From positions 1 to 64,000 of the forward strand of contig JABANN010000066.1 in NCBI GenBank assembly GCA_013115125.1: a stretch of DNA of 64,000 nucleotides, written 5' to 3'. This document shows, one piece after another, positions 31,545 through 41,340 of this stretch; the stretch's first letter is position 1, and the number at the start of each line of letters is the position of its first letter. Source of the DNA: Perkinsus olseni (lineage: Eukaryota; Perkinsozoa; Perkinsida). Under the pieces are notes generated by a model. It did no database searches and had not been told where the DNA came from. It worked only from the letters and a program-made list of their open reading frames with translations. A program made the translations under genes and the position numbers.

Positions 31545-33105
31545 CTTGAGTATTTTTCCCGCCAGGGAATCGAGTTCTCTAAATTGAATTGCCACTGGAA
31601 GGTAGAGTTCACGATTATCGCTCTTCACATAGTCCTGAGATTTAAAATGAGAGGCGATCGGTATTGGGTATCATTTTCACAGAGACCCCCCATGAAAAGT
31701 GGGCGGCGCCGGACATCCAATGTCCTGGCTTCAGTGGCCTCTCAAGAGGGGGCCGCCTTCGTCGCTTTTCTCAAGTTCGGAAGTCTCGGAATGGATTCAC
31801 GGTCCAGGCAAATATGACAAGTGGCTCAATGGCGCTGACCACGGGGGCGCTGCCTCGGGGGTCTGTATGCCTTGGGTTCTGGTCATGCGCCTCGGACCGG
31901 CCTCATTCTGCAGGGCTCACAGTCCGTCGCGTGGCCACCTGAATGGAAGTGGCCCACGTAGATATGGTATTGTACTCAGCTGACATGTTGAAGTCTGCCC
32001 TCCTTGTTTGCCTACGGATCGAGCCTTCGCTCAGTGAGCGACGCTCACCAAAGGATTCTGCACTAGTCGCAGTGTAGTTTCCTGAAGGTAGCTCCACATC
32101 ACTACAGCTAACTCAACAACTTCTCAGGGGTGAAAAGGTGGGATTCGAGGTTGCCAAGCCTTGATAGCTGGTCCAGCCTACATCGGACTTTTCATCCTCA
32201 AAGTCGGCTAACCTAACTCCATTCAAATATCTAATATCAGCACGCTTCAGAGCGTTATCACGCACGCAGGCGACGGGATTATCGTAAGGTGAAAAATCCG
32301 AAAAAAGATTAGTCTAAGGTGGACTATTAATAGTCCTTGCTCAACTGCTCCTCTCCAATCTTACACGTATCCCGACGACAGTTGTTTCCATGATCTTGGC
32401 ATCACCATCGAAGTACGCCAAATCTGGCGCCACAGCTTGACCATTCCCGAACTTAGGGCAGAGCTGGGCGAACTTGCGTATCATGGAACCGTAATAGACC
32501 GACTCGTCTTTGATGTCGATTGAGAACCGGCCACCGCCACCCCAAACTTTGTACCTCAATTCGTCATCATAACCATGGACTTCATGCTCACAGACGAATG
32601 CCATACGAATGGCCCACTTAGCGGAGATGATTGTAGCGTTCATGCTGAGGAAAGACGGTGCCCCGTATGTGACGGTATACTCCCCGTCGGGAGGATTGGG
32701 AGACCCGGTGTCGTTGAAAAGGGCAACAACAGGGGAGAAGTAGGCTAGCACCAAGATGACCAGGGCGACTGACATACTCATTCGAAATTATAACCCTGAA
32801 TATTGGGGGCACATGGACCGGAGTTCTATTGGACGCCCTCCGTGTGTCGGAGCCCTCGAGATCACCTCAACGGCTGTACAGCCTCGAAGTGACGGGACTG
32901 CTAGACGATCGTGACGCCTCAAGCGTCTCCATGGTACAGCACGTGTGCACAGGGTGACGGAATAATCCCCCGGGACAGACGGACTCTGCGTTAGTAGTGA
33001 CGCGCAGCTCTTATTCGGCGAAGGTCCGCTCCGTTCGATCTCCTGGTATGTCGATGTATCTCTTGCTATTTCTTCTACCCTCACCATAGGAATTCTGCAT
33101 GTGGT
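31545..33105. repeat. tandem segmental duplication, unit 1
   Basis: Matches 33118-34850 in direct orientation over most of its length. Anchors include CATCCAATGTCCTGG (about 31715), the secreted-protein gene, and GACAGACGGACTCTGCGTTA near the distal end. Divergence is visible but moderate, and higher outside the coding part. Confidence 0.85.
32341..32781 (-). CDS. small secreted hypothetical protein, copy 1
   Basis: A 146-aa intronless ORF with a strong signal peptide (SVALVILVLAYFSPVVA). The mature chain opens PPDGEYTVTYGAPSFLSMNA and contains WGGGGRFSI and two conserved Cys (CEHE, LCPKFGNG), ending VRLERSS. About two-thirds identical to copy 2 by eye. Probably a host-facing or surface protein (inference from secretion, small size and rapid divergence). 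No family recognised. Confidence 0.8.
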   Translation of the reverse strand: MSMSVALVILVLAYFSPVVALFNDTGSPNPPDGEYTVTYGAPSFLSMNATIISAKWAIRMAFVCEHEVHGYDDELRYKVWGGGGRFSIDIKDESVYYGSMIRKFAQLCPKFGNGQAVAPDLAYFDGDAKIMETTVVGIRVRLERSS

Positions 33106-33444
33106 GGTCAGTCCGGGAAATGTCGAGTATTTTTCTTGCTGGTTTTCGTCGGGTTTTCTGAATTCGACTGGAGAGTAGCGCTCACGATAATTGCTAGGAC
33201 ATAAAAGTGAGATTCAAAGTGCTGGACAGTCGGGATTGACGCGATTAGAGTATCATTTTTATAGAGAACCCCGTTAATAGTGGGCTGGCAGCTGGGAGGT
33301 CTCGGTGGGGCTTTCCTACTTATAGCACTTTCTGCGGTGTAACGTAGTAGTGTCTCTCGGTGCCTAGGAGGGCTCAACAGTGACTGAGCCAGCAGCCATA
33401 CTCCTTTACTGGCTATGACCCGCCCGGTCGAAGGGGTGCTGCAC

Positions 33445-33480
33445 AAGAAGAAGAAGAAGAAGAAGAAGAAGAAGAAGAAG
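33445..33480 (+). repeat. (AAG)12 microsatellite
   Basis: Twelve uninterrupted AAG units inside the segment unique to unit 2 of the tandem duplication. Not in a supported gene. Confidence 0.98.
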
Positions 33481-34127
33481 ATTTAGAGGAGTAGTACGCG
33501 GTATCAGACATCCAATGTCCTGGGTTCAGCGGCTTGTTGAGGGGCGGCCGCCTGCGACGCTTTCATCCAGTTGTGAATTCTCGGAATGGATGGACAGTCG
33601 AGGCGAAAATGACTGCGCCTCTCTGGCTCAATGACGCTGTCCTCGGGGACACCACCTGGAAGCTTGGCATCAGGCCTCGGACCCGCCCCATTGAACAGGT
33701 CTAACAGTCCGTCACATGGCCGCCGCCGAAATGGAACTGTCCCACGTAGTGATGGTATTGTACACTTCTGACATTTTACCTATTCAAACCTGCCGCCCTT
33801 CTTGTTTGCCTAGGGATCGAGCCCTCGCTTCCTATAGCATTCTATACACAGCCGCAGTACTAGCCTAGCCACCCAGCTGTGTCATTTCCTGAAGATAACC
33901 TCACATCACTACAGCTAACTCAACAACCTCTCTGAGGTGAAAAGGTGAAGCCTTGACGGCTCGTCCAAGCTACATCGGACTTCGAAGTCAGCTAACCCAA
34001 CTTCATTCAAATGTCCAATATCAGCAGTCGTCTGAGCGTTATTACGCACGCAGGCGACACGATTCATCATGAGTTGAAAGATATGAAAAAAAGGATTAAC
34101 CTGGGGTGGACTGTTAGTAGTCCTTGC

Positions 34128-34565
34128 TCAACCGCTCCTCTCCAGCGTTACATTTATTCCGGCGACAGTTGTCTTCATAATCTTGGCACCAACATCAAAC
34201 CAGCACAACTCTTGGGCCGCAGGATGACCATTCCCGAACTTGCGGCAGAGCTGGGCGAACTCGTTCATCATGGGAACGTAGCCCGACGCGTAGCAGGTTC
34301 CGAGTGTGAACTGGCCGCCGCCTCCCCATACTTCGTATTTCAATTCATGATCATAACCAGGGAGTTCGTCCTCACAGACGAATGTGATATGAATGGTCTC
34401 GTAGACAGTGTCGATCGTAGCATTCATACTGAGAAAAGATGGTGCACCGTATGTGACGGTATATTCACCATCGGGAGGTGTAAGACGCCCGGGGTATTTG
34501 ATAAGGGCAACAACCGGGGAGAAGTAGGCTAGCACCAAGACGACCAGGGCGACAGACATTCTCAT
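34128..34565 (-). CDS. small secreted hypothetical protein, copy 2
   Basis: A 145-aa intronless paralogue of the 32341-32781 gene, with the same signal peptide pattern and PPDGEYTVTYGAPSFLSMNA identical. It carries WGGGGQFTLG, RKFGNGHPAAQE and the ending VTLERSG. Differences cluster in the middle (DTVYETIHITFVCEDELPGY against the copy 1 sequence), suggesting amino-acid divergence between signal peptide and C-terminus. Confidence 0.8.
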   Translation of the reverse strand: MRMSVALVVLVLAYFSPVVALIKYPGRLTPPDGEYTVTYGAPSFLSMNATIDTVYETIHITFVCEDELPGYDHELKYEVWGGGGQFTLGTCYASGYVPMMNEFAQLCRKFGNGHPAAQELCWFDVGAKIMKTTVAGINVTLERSG

Positions 34566-34850
34566 TTAAAATTATAACCCTGGAGATTGGGGCACACGTA
34601 CAGGAATTCCGTTGGATGCCCTTCGTGTGTCGAAGCCACGAATATGCCTTCAGCGCCTGCGAAGCATCGAAGTGACGGGACTGCTAGACGATCGTGACGC
34701 CTGAGGCGTCTCCATGATACAGCACGTGTGCACAGGGTGACGGGGTAATCCCCCGGGACAGACGGACTCTGCGTTAGTAGTGACGCGCAGCTGTTATTAG
34801 GCGATTATCGTGTGAAACTACTTCTGCCTTCAAGATAGGAATTCTTGTAC

Positions 34851-35299
34851 TTGGGAAGCTGGTTCCACAAATCGAACGCCTGCCAGCACTACTTCCCTGC
34901 TCGACGACTGGCCTGTTTACCAACAAGAACGGAGGTAATCCGCTGTGGCCCTGATGGTGCTTGTGGCATCTTAATGCCACTTAGAACCCCTGCTCACAGG
35001 AGCCTTCAACTTCAACTGTGCACGTCGTGCAGTGCACGAGGCCTACCTGCGATCTCACTTTCGCGGCGAAAGTCGCCGGAATCACCGGCGAAAGTTTCGC
35101 CGGTGATTCCGGCGTCCTGCCCATATCGCTGACTCGCAACTCAAGGACTTAACCGTGAAATTGGATTCGGGTTACAAAAGGAGTGATAAAAACTTGTGGC
35201 GTGCCACTACCGTTGGCACTACAGGGCAGCTTGACACGTCTCTGCCTAAAGCAAATAGAATCGATCACGATCGAGGACTGCCCTTCACGCATGGGTCAC
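34851..35299. other. interval with a perfect hairpin
   Basis: No gene supported. Contains the 41-nt palindrome described next. Confidence 0.5.
35074..35114. repeat. perfect 20-bp inverted repeat with 1-nt spacer
   Basis: CGCCGGAATCACCGGCGAAA (35074-35093), one G, then its exact reverse complement (35095-35114). A 20-bp GC-rich stem with essentially no loop. Part of the arm (GGCGAAAGT) also occurs just upstream near 35064. No poly-T follows on either side, so it does not look like a bacterial-type terminator. Confidence 0.97.
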
Positions 35300-35746
35300 T
35301 CAGTAAGGGCAATCCCCAAGGGTGAAGGTCCTTTGAGTCGAGCCGATGGAGATCTCGAGAGTCTCATTCCCGGGGGTTGGCTCATAAATTATCTTCTCCA
35401 TATCACTATCCATAATCTTGAGGACCGTCGGACAAGACGTCCTCAACGTCTTTCTGGTGTCCTCGATGAAACCGTTGTACTTAGTCGCGGTCTGCTTGTC
35501 CGTGAGATTGAGTGTGAAGGTGTTCTTTGGGTTCTCGATAAGCTCGAGGTCGAACGCGGTAGCTCCCCCATGGGGACAGCCCGCATAATAGCTTACAATA
35601 GGACCGGGGTCTTTGGGAGGCCACCCCACCATGAGGCATATACCCGAAAATGTGCTGGTGAAAATCCACTTCTCCGGAACGGCTCCGGCGACGGTCATCA
35701 TCAGCGCTGCAGCGACGAGAGTCTGGACGATGGTTGAAGGATTCAT
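35300..35746 (-). CDS. small secreted hypothetical protein
   Basis: A 148-aa intronless ORF. The start is the ATG at 35746, because the frame upstream begins with TTG and this ATG opens the signal peptide (STIVQTLVAAALMMTVAGA). The mature protein has four visible Cys (GICLM, AGCPHGG, TSCPT, GDCPY) that could form two disulfides, and predicted N-glycosylation sites (NLT, NET). It lies next to the duplicated secreted pair, so this stretch forms a small cluster of secreted proteins on the minus strand. Family unknown. Confidence 0.72.
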   Translation of the reverse strand: MNPSTIVQTLVAAALMMTVAGAVPEKWIFTSTFSGICLMVGWPPKDPGPIVSYYAGCPHGGATAFDLELIENPKNTFTLNLTDKQTATKYNGFIEDTRKTLRTSCPTVLKIMDSDMEKIIYEPTPGNETLEISIGSTQRTFTLGDCPY

Positions 35747-36982
35747 GAGAGAGCTTGAGAGAAAATCCTGGCTGATCAAATCGATTGGGGTGGAAGAGAT
35801 GCGTGCATGTAGCGTAAGACGTGACGTGAGTCTCGTGACGTGGGGCGCTGTTCCAATGACGGCGTCCCATTAGATCTCCACAATGCAATCAACAGTGAGT
35901 TGTTCCGTATCGGCTAAATCGTGCCTTTTCTGGTAGCTCGTTGGTCCTCGCTGGCAGCGATTCGCTGCAATCAGCATTATCGGTCATCGGGCATGAAGAC
36001 TCTTCCAATGATCGTTCAGGAACGGAAGACTGCTAGGGGTTGCAGGACGGCAGACTAGTGATTCTATCATCAGGATTTTTGGACACCCGCGAGAAACACC
36101 GCGTTCATATATTTACTCGGTTTACCGTCATATCAGTGTTCAAGAGGGACTGCCCTCTTCCGGCGTTCTTCTATCTTCGTCTAGTGAGTAAATAGCGAGT
36201 AGAGCTTTCCTCATCATTGAGGACTCTGTCTCCTTCCTCTGTCTCCTGGTAGACACAGGTGACGGACAGTGTCACGGCTTGTCGCTTTGAGATTTCGGAA
36301 ACCAGGCGTTACAGTAATTCATTCTCGCACGCCGATTATGGTTACTATAGTGATACACTGGTGATGTAATTACATCATGATGTAATTACTAATTACTGAT
36401 TACACTGATCACGCACATTCATCGGAGCTAGTCTAACTGAGCCGTACTGTCGGCGTTGGACTTTAAGCTCGCTCACACGCACACACTGACCATAGAGCTC
36501 GGCTCCTTATTTTCCGGTTGAGCTGGTGCGGCCTCAAAAGTATGCTGAAACCAAGGTCGTCCCGGACCTTTCGCACCAGCCAGAACTGAGAGCACAGGTC
36601 TCTTCTTGCGTGAGAGCAGCATTGCCCGGTCTGTATTGGCGTACTGTATTTCACTGAGGTAAGGTTCATACCGCGGGACAGCATAAAAGAAGACAACTTG
36701 TTATCTAATGTTAAATACGAATCAGTGAGCGGTGCCTCACTGAAGCAGCTTGCGTCAAAGTGGATAATATGCAACTTACTCTTGGTCTCGGATCTCTCCT
36801 TGCATTCGCCTGGCTCCGGCGTTCAGATCAGAATCTGACGATCATAAATTCTCTCCCCTCACAACAAATTGCGGTCCATGTTTCCGATTTCTCCGTTAAA
36901 GGAACTGTTGTGTGACCGCCGGAGGGATCTGCTTCGTGCGATTCACGGGCGTGCTGTGAGCTCGATGTTCCGAAGTATTATT
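35747..36982. other. intergenic interval before the histone deacetylase
   Basis: No gene supported; short minus frames (36463-36774) lack any recognisable feature. Holds the 16-bp palindrome at 36362-36377. Confidence 0.45.
36362..36377. repeat. perfect 16-bp palindrome TGATGTAATTACATCA
   Basis: Followed immediately by a second half-copy (TGATGTAATTAC at about 36378) and further ATTAC repeats. Its symmetric TGATG...CATCA form would suit a dimeric DNA-binding protein site. Purely sequence-based. Confidence 0.9.
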
Positions 36983-39413
36983 ATGTCATCCTCGTCGATA
37001 GACCAAAGGATAGGATATGTCTTCGACTCTCTCATGGAAGCGCACCGGGGTGGCATGGGCCATCCCGAACGCCCCAGCAGGATCCGATCGATTCATCAAA
37101 GGCTCGGGGAAAGGGGGCTGTTGGAGAGGGTCAAGATTGTAGCGGGAAGGTGAGGTCCCGGGGTGGAGAGGCGGCGACGAAGATTCCGGGGTTCGCCTGA
37201 TGAGCGGGGCATTCCGAGCGTTGCAGAGTCCCGCTCATCTAAGTCGAACCACGCTGTCCGGAGAGCTTGATTCTCGCCCTGTAGGCCGGCCACTGACGAA
37301 GAGCTATTTCTGGTCCATCCGCGAGTCCATGTTGATCGAGTGATGCAATTTGGGGAGGAGGGCGTGCTGAAGTCGGCTTTGGATGGAGGGGAAGACTCTG
37401 AAGGTGAATCGCTCAACAGCCCTGTTATATCTTGCTAGCTTATATTGTATTGCTCCGCGCATTACGTAGCTAGTATAAAGAGTAGTTAAAACAACTTCTA
37501 TATTAACCTTATCCCCATAATCAGTCTCCTGTCTCCATACACTTCTCATTGATGTTTATTTAGGATGAATTTATGATGACGATGATAATTAGATAATCTT
37601 CATGTTCAGATTGAGACCAATTTAATCGTCATACCTTTTCGTCATTTTTTGCGTGTTCTGTTGTCTCAGCGTGAATAGATAAAATTCGGTTTCACGCCAG
37701 TGTGCAGCAGCCGACTGGATTTCGGCGAGAATGTGTTTGAATAGTGAACCCGTTAGGTCCGTACAACCCGTCAACTGAAGACGAAGGGGAGGAGAATTAT
37801 GTAGTAACCGCTCGGCCTGAGAAGAGTTACATCTTTCCCTTCGGAGCTGATACATATGTATGCAAAGAGAGCCCAATGGCTGCAAAAATATCTGCTGGTA
37901 GGATGAGGTCTTCGTTGAGGGGCGGCCGATCGAGAATTTATAAATACTGCGCGGACCGAACCGTTATGAGAATTGCAAAAAAAAGTGAGATTATTCTGCC
38001 AGTAGTACGCATTAAGATACATGACGTGGATACGATATGTATAGCTCCTGCCTCGGGGCTACCAATTTGCTGTCTGGAAGAGCAGACTAGTCAACTACGT
38101 TAAGGGCTCCGTAGCGAGAAGTGACGTTTTCATCAGTGCCATCATAAGTACAGATGCCTTTAGCTGCTGTCTGAACTATCTTGGGCAGGGGAGGGGGTCG
38201 CATGCAGCTGGTCTCTCACCATTGCAATATCCGAAAGGAATCAAATCTTTAAGTCAGTTGTCGTGCTACGGAATTATGTAGTGACACTCGCTTCCCTGTA
38301 GTGCCGCTACACAGTCTATAAGAACACGAGGCTCTATCCGTCATTCTGCTCGGCAGGCTCTCTCTGTTCGGCTTCTCATCATTGTGCTTTATAGGTTGTG
38401 TGCTGTCCCTGATAGAGGAGATAATGGACGAGGACTCGCTGGTCGATCGAGGCTTCGCCTGCGTCCGGCCCCCTGGTCATCATGCTACGACCTCAGAGGC
38501 GATGGGGTAAACAGCTGACGAGCCGCAGCTGGTCACAGCCGGGGTGTGTAGATTCTGTCTTTTCAACAACGTGGCCATCGCAGCGCAGGCCCTTCGGCAG
38601 CGCTACGGCCTTCAACGTGTTGCTGTCGTTGATTGGGACGTACACCACGGGAATGGCACGTGCGAAATATTCGCGGAGGACCCGACAGTGTTGGTCATCT
38701 CGGTGAGTTGTGGTAATTCGGAGAGTTGTGGTACGCGTGGATAGTGGAAAGACTTTGCTTGATGAGAAGAGCTCGCTGAGTGCGGGATAAGATTTGCTTT
38801 GCCCCCACTCCTTCGGGCTGCTAGGGATCCCCGCCCTTGGACTGTGTGGAATGTTAGAATAGGATAGCGGGCAGGAGTCCCGCTGGTCGGGAGGAGGAAC
38901 GCGTTGAGTACCGGATGAACCTGGCTACCTACTTGGCTCGTGGGCGCGTAACGCCTGCAGGAGGCTGCTTTCAGTCCCACCCTCGAACTATGTGACTGTA
39001 AATGGAAAGCTAGAATTGCGGACTCGGGAACGTGTCGCGATGGTCTCCCAAGTAGCTATCGTTTCAGATACATCGTTTTGATGGGGGTTTGTATTACCCA
39101 GGAACCGGGAATTGGACCGAGATGGGGTCGGGGGACGCTGTGTGGGTGTGGGTGTCGATACTGCGCGGCTGATGTGTCCCTTTTTCCCAGGGGCTACAAC
39201 TTGAACGTTCCGATAGACGGCACTTACGGAGACGAGGAGCTGCAATTTGCCTTTGACAAATTTGTAAGGTCGCGGTGGATGAGCGCGCATCAGTCGCTGC
39301 ATTGGGAGCGGCATCGGATGGAGCTGCTCAGGTGTTGCCGGCATTGAGTTCGTTCCGACCGGAGTTCATACTGGTGTCTTGCGGATTCGACGCATGCGTC
39401 AACGATCCACTCG
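36983..39413 (+). pseudogene. class II histone deacetylase, 3'-truncated
   Basis: Eight in-phase exons: 36983-37149, 37285-37403, 37847-37897, 38395-38506, 38552-38702, 39068-39141, 39191-39263 and 39332-39413. Motifs: RIGYVFDSLMEAHRGGMGHP; RPATDEELFLVHP; ADTYVCKESPMAAKISAG; VRPPGHHATT with the His pair; the zinc site DWDVHHGNGT; FDGGLYYPGTGNW; LVSCGFDACVNDPLG. The next conserved block, with the glycine-rich GGY(N) loop carrying the catalytic Tyr, should follow the GTGAGC donor at 39414. I cannot find it in the 330 bp before the downstream inverted repeat. So either the last exon lies much further on or the gene is truncated. The alternative start at 36878 is in frame. Confidence 0.75.
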
Positions 39414-39744
39414 GTGAGCACTACGGGCGATGTTGTAGTGGGGGATTGTGTTCTATCGAGATGGTAGTACAGGACTGCTGTTCAGTGAGAACACCATTCT
39501 CGAGACATTTGTAGATCGATCTTTCCCTTCAATTGGGACGATTGAGTCTGAGAATGTTGGCCCAGTGAGAGCTACTATCTAGTGAATAGGAGTTTTCATA
39601 TTACTGTGGGTGAAGAGTATCTACTTAGTGACTACTATTCAATACTCTGATTACAATGGCAAATGCGCGAATAGTTTTTACTGTCCCTTCCGCGTTTGCC
39701 TGTCAAGACATTAGTATTTTCTAATAGTACTGGTAGTAAAGTAG

Positions 39745-39865
39745 TCTAAAGGGTGTTTCACTGCGGTGTGAGTGACTTTGATCGTGGTCCCACCGGCGAG
39801 AAATGAGTGTTTGGCGATGAAAATTGGGCCAGAGGGGCTCAATATCATAGAAAGTGCGACGCCGG
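39745..39865. repeat. inverted repeat, left arm (121 bp)
   Basis: Reverse complement of 40022-40142 with a single mismatch seen by eye (GGGCCAGAGG against GGGCCGGAGG). Spacer 156 nt. Confidence 0.95.
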
Positions 39866-40021
39866 CTGTCCAGCTCCCCTTGCATAGGCATGGCGGCCTC
39901 GTGACCCCCACCCTTTGAAATTGACCCTTCGTTAACAGAAAAACGCGGCTGAGCGGAGGAGCTCCTTGGAGGTCCTTTCGCGTTGTAATTCTGGCTGCAC
40001 ACCTCGTGGATCTATCAAACT

Positions 40022-40142
40022 CCGGCGTCGCACTTTCTATGATATTGAGCCCCTCCGGCCCAATTTTCATCGCCAAACACTCATTTCTCGCCGGTGGGAC
40101 CACGATCAAAGTCACTCACACCGCAGTGAAACACCCTTTAGA
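40022..40142. repeat. inverted repeat, right arm (121 bp), upstream of EamA gene
   Basis: Ends 22 bp before the ATG of the EamA transporter at 40165, so it covers the presumed promoter/5' UTR. In the gene frame it is open, which could falsely extend the ORF at its N-terminus. Confidence 0.95.
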
Positions 40143-40164
40143 GTTTACGTTTCAAGTTACTGCC

Positions 40165-41259
40165 ATGTCCGAACACGAACTCGATACGTTCTCATCAGAA
40201 GAGTCCACAGCTACATCCTCGGATGCCGACCCAGAAGACCCTCCACTAGAAGACCACAAAGCCCTCCCGGCTACCTCTTCTATTCTTGGCGGGGTCCTCT
40301 GTATGATAGGCGTATTCTTCTTCTCACTAACCCAACTCTGTGCTTACTTAGCCTCTGACGAGTTCTCGGGCTCTGAGATCACAGTGGTCCGGTCGTTGGT
40401 TCAAACAGTTGGGGCGACGTTATTCGCCCTCCTGGTTGGGGTGAACCCTATAGGCCCCCCAGGTCTCCGGGTCATGTGCTTTATTAGAGGTTTCGTAGGG
40501 GCCCTGGCCAACCTACTCCTCCTCTATGCAGTCGCTCACATGCCGATGGCTGATGCTAACGCGATCTTTTTTACAAACCCCATTTTCACTGCAGTCTATG
40601 CGGCCCTCGTTCTGAAGCAGAGGGTGTCTATCGTTGAGGTTGTAGCTCTCTTCCTCGGTCTCACTGGATCTTTTCTTGTTGTGCGGCCTAGCTTCATCTT
40701 TGGTTCTCAAATAGCGGCCGACGAGCATCGTACCGATCTGACTGCTTATGTCGTGAATATTATCGGAGCTGCCACTGCCGGCGCGGTTCCCATCATTGTC
40801 TGCTTCATCGGCTCCTCGGTCCACTACGTTTGCCTGGTGTTCGCCTTCGGTGCCTGCGGTCTTGTCGAGAGTGCTTCGAGCCTAGCTATTGGCCTGGACA
40901 CTATGACGACCCCCTCGGTGGCTACCGCTGGTGACAGCTATCTTTTCATGCTTGGTACGGGGATCTTCGGCACCCTCTCACAATTTTTCTACAATAGATC
41001 TCTCCAACTTGAGAAACCGCAAACCTGCGCTATAATCTTCCAAGCAAACGTTGCCTTCACATTCCTATGGCAGGCCTGGGCTAAACCCACTGAGATCAGT
41101 TGGTTGAGCGTACTCGGAGCCCTCATGATAGTGTGCTCAAGTTCGGCTATTCTTGGTGCGAAGGTTGTCATGTCGCGCGCTGCGGAGGCGACCACCCGAC
41201 AACCGGGCCAAGTGAAGAGTATGAAAGTTTCCGTCGGTGTTGACAAGCCGAAGGAATAG
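40165..41259 (+). CDS. EamA/DMT-family membrane transporter, paralogue 1
   Basis: Intronless, 364 aa from ATG 40165 (MSEHELDTFSSEE). An earlier in-frame start would lie before the inverted-repeat arm and seems less likely. A Ser/Glu/Asp-rich N-terminal tail is followed by about ten hydrophobic segments in two EamA halves. Landmarks: FFFSLTQLCAYLASDEFSGS; FIRGFVGALANLLLLYAVAH with PMADANAIFFTNPIF; GTLSQFFYNRSLQLEKPQTC; the C-terminal VLGALMIVCSSSAILGAKVV. The DMT superfamily exports or exchanges small metabolites such as nucleotide sugars, amino acids or triose phosphates; substrate not inferable. Head-to-tail paralogue directly downstream. Confidence 0.88.
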   Translation: MSEHELDTFSSEESTATSSDADPEDPPLEDHKALPATSSILGGVLCMIGVFFFSLTQLCAYLASDEFSGSEITVVRSLVQTVGATLFALLVGVNPIGPPGLRVMCFIRGFVGALANLLLLYAVAHMPMADANAIFFTNPIFTAVYAALVLKQRVSIVEVVALFLGLTGSFLVVRPSFIFGSQIAADEHRTDLTAYVVNIIGAATAGAVPIIVCFIGSSVHYVCLVFAFGACGLVESASSLAIGLDTMTTPSVATAGDSYLFMLGTGIFGTLSQFFYNRSLQLEKPQTCAIIFQANVAFTFLWQAWAKPTEISWLSVLGALMIVCSSSAILGAKVVMSRAAEATTRQPGQVKSMKVSVGVDKPKE

Positions 41260-41340
41260 CACTACGCCGAGTAGAGTTCGGATCGCTGGCTAGAACGGGA
41301 GATCCCTCCTGTCTGACAGCGGCATCTCTTTTTGGACAGC

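Larger units (their letters stand above)
33118..34850. repeat. tandem segmental duplication, unit 2
   Basis: Second unit, adjacent to unit 1 and in the same orientation. It differs by an extra segment of about 200 bp (roughly 33285-33490) absent from unit 1, which contains a GAA/AAG microsatellite. Confidence 0.85.

Noticed and set aside
40006-40164. N-terminal extension of EamA paralogue 1
   Set aside because: The extension is the translated arm of the inverted repeat. The paralogue lacks it, and the ATG at 40165 gives a sensible start.
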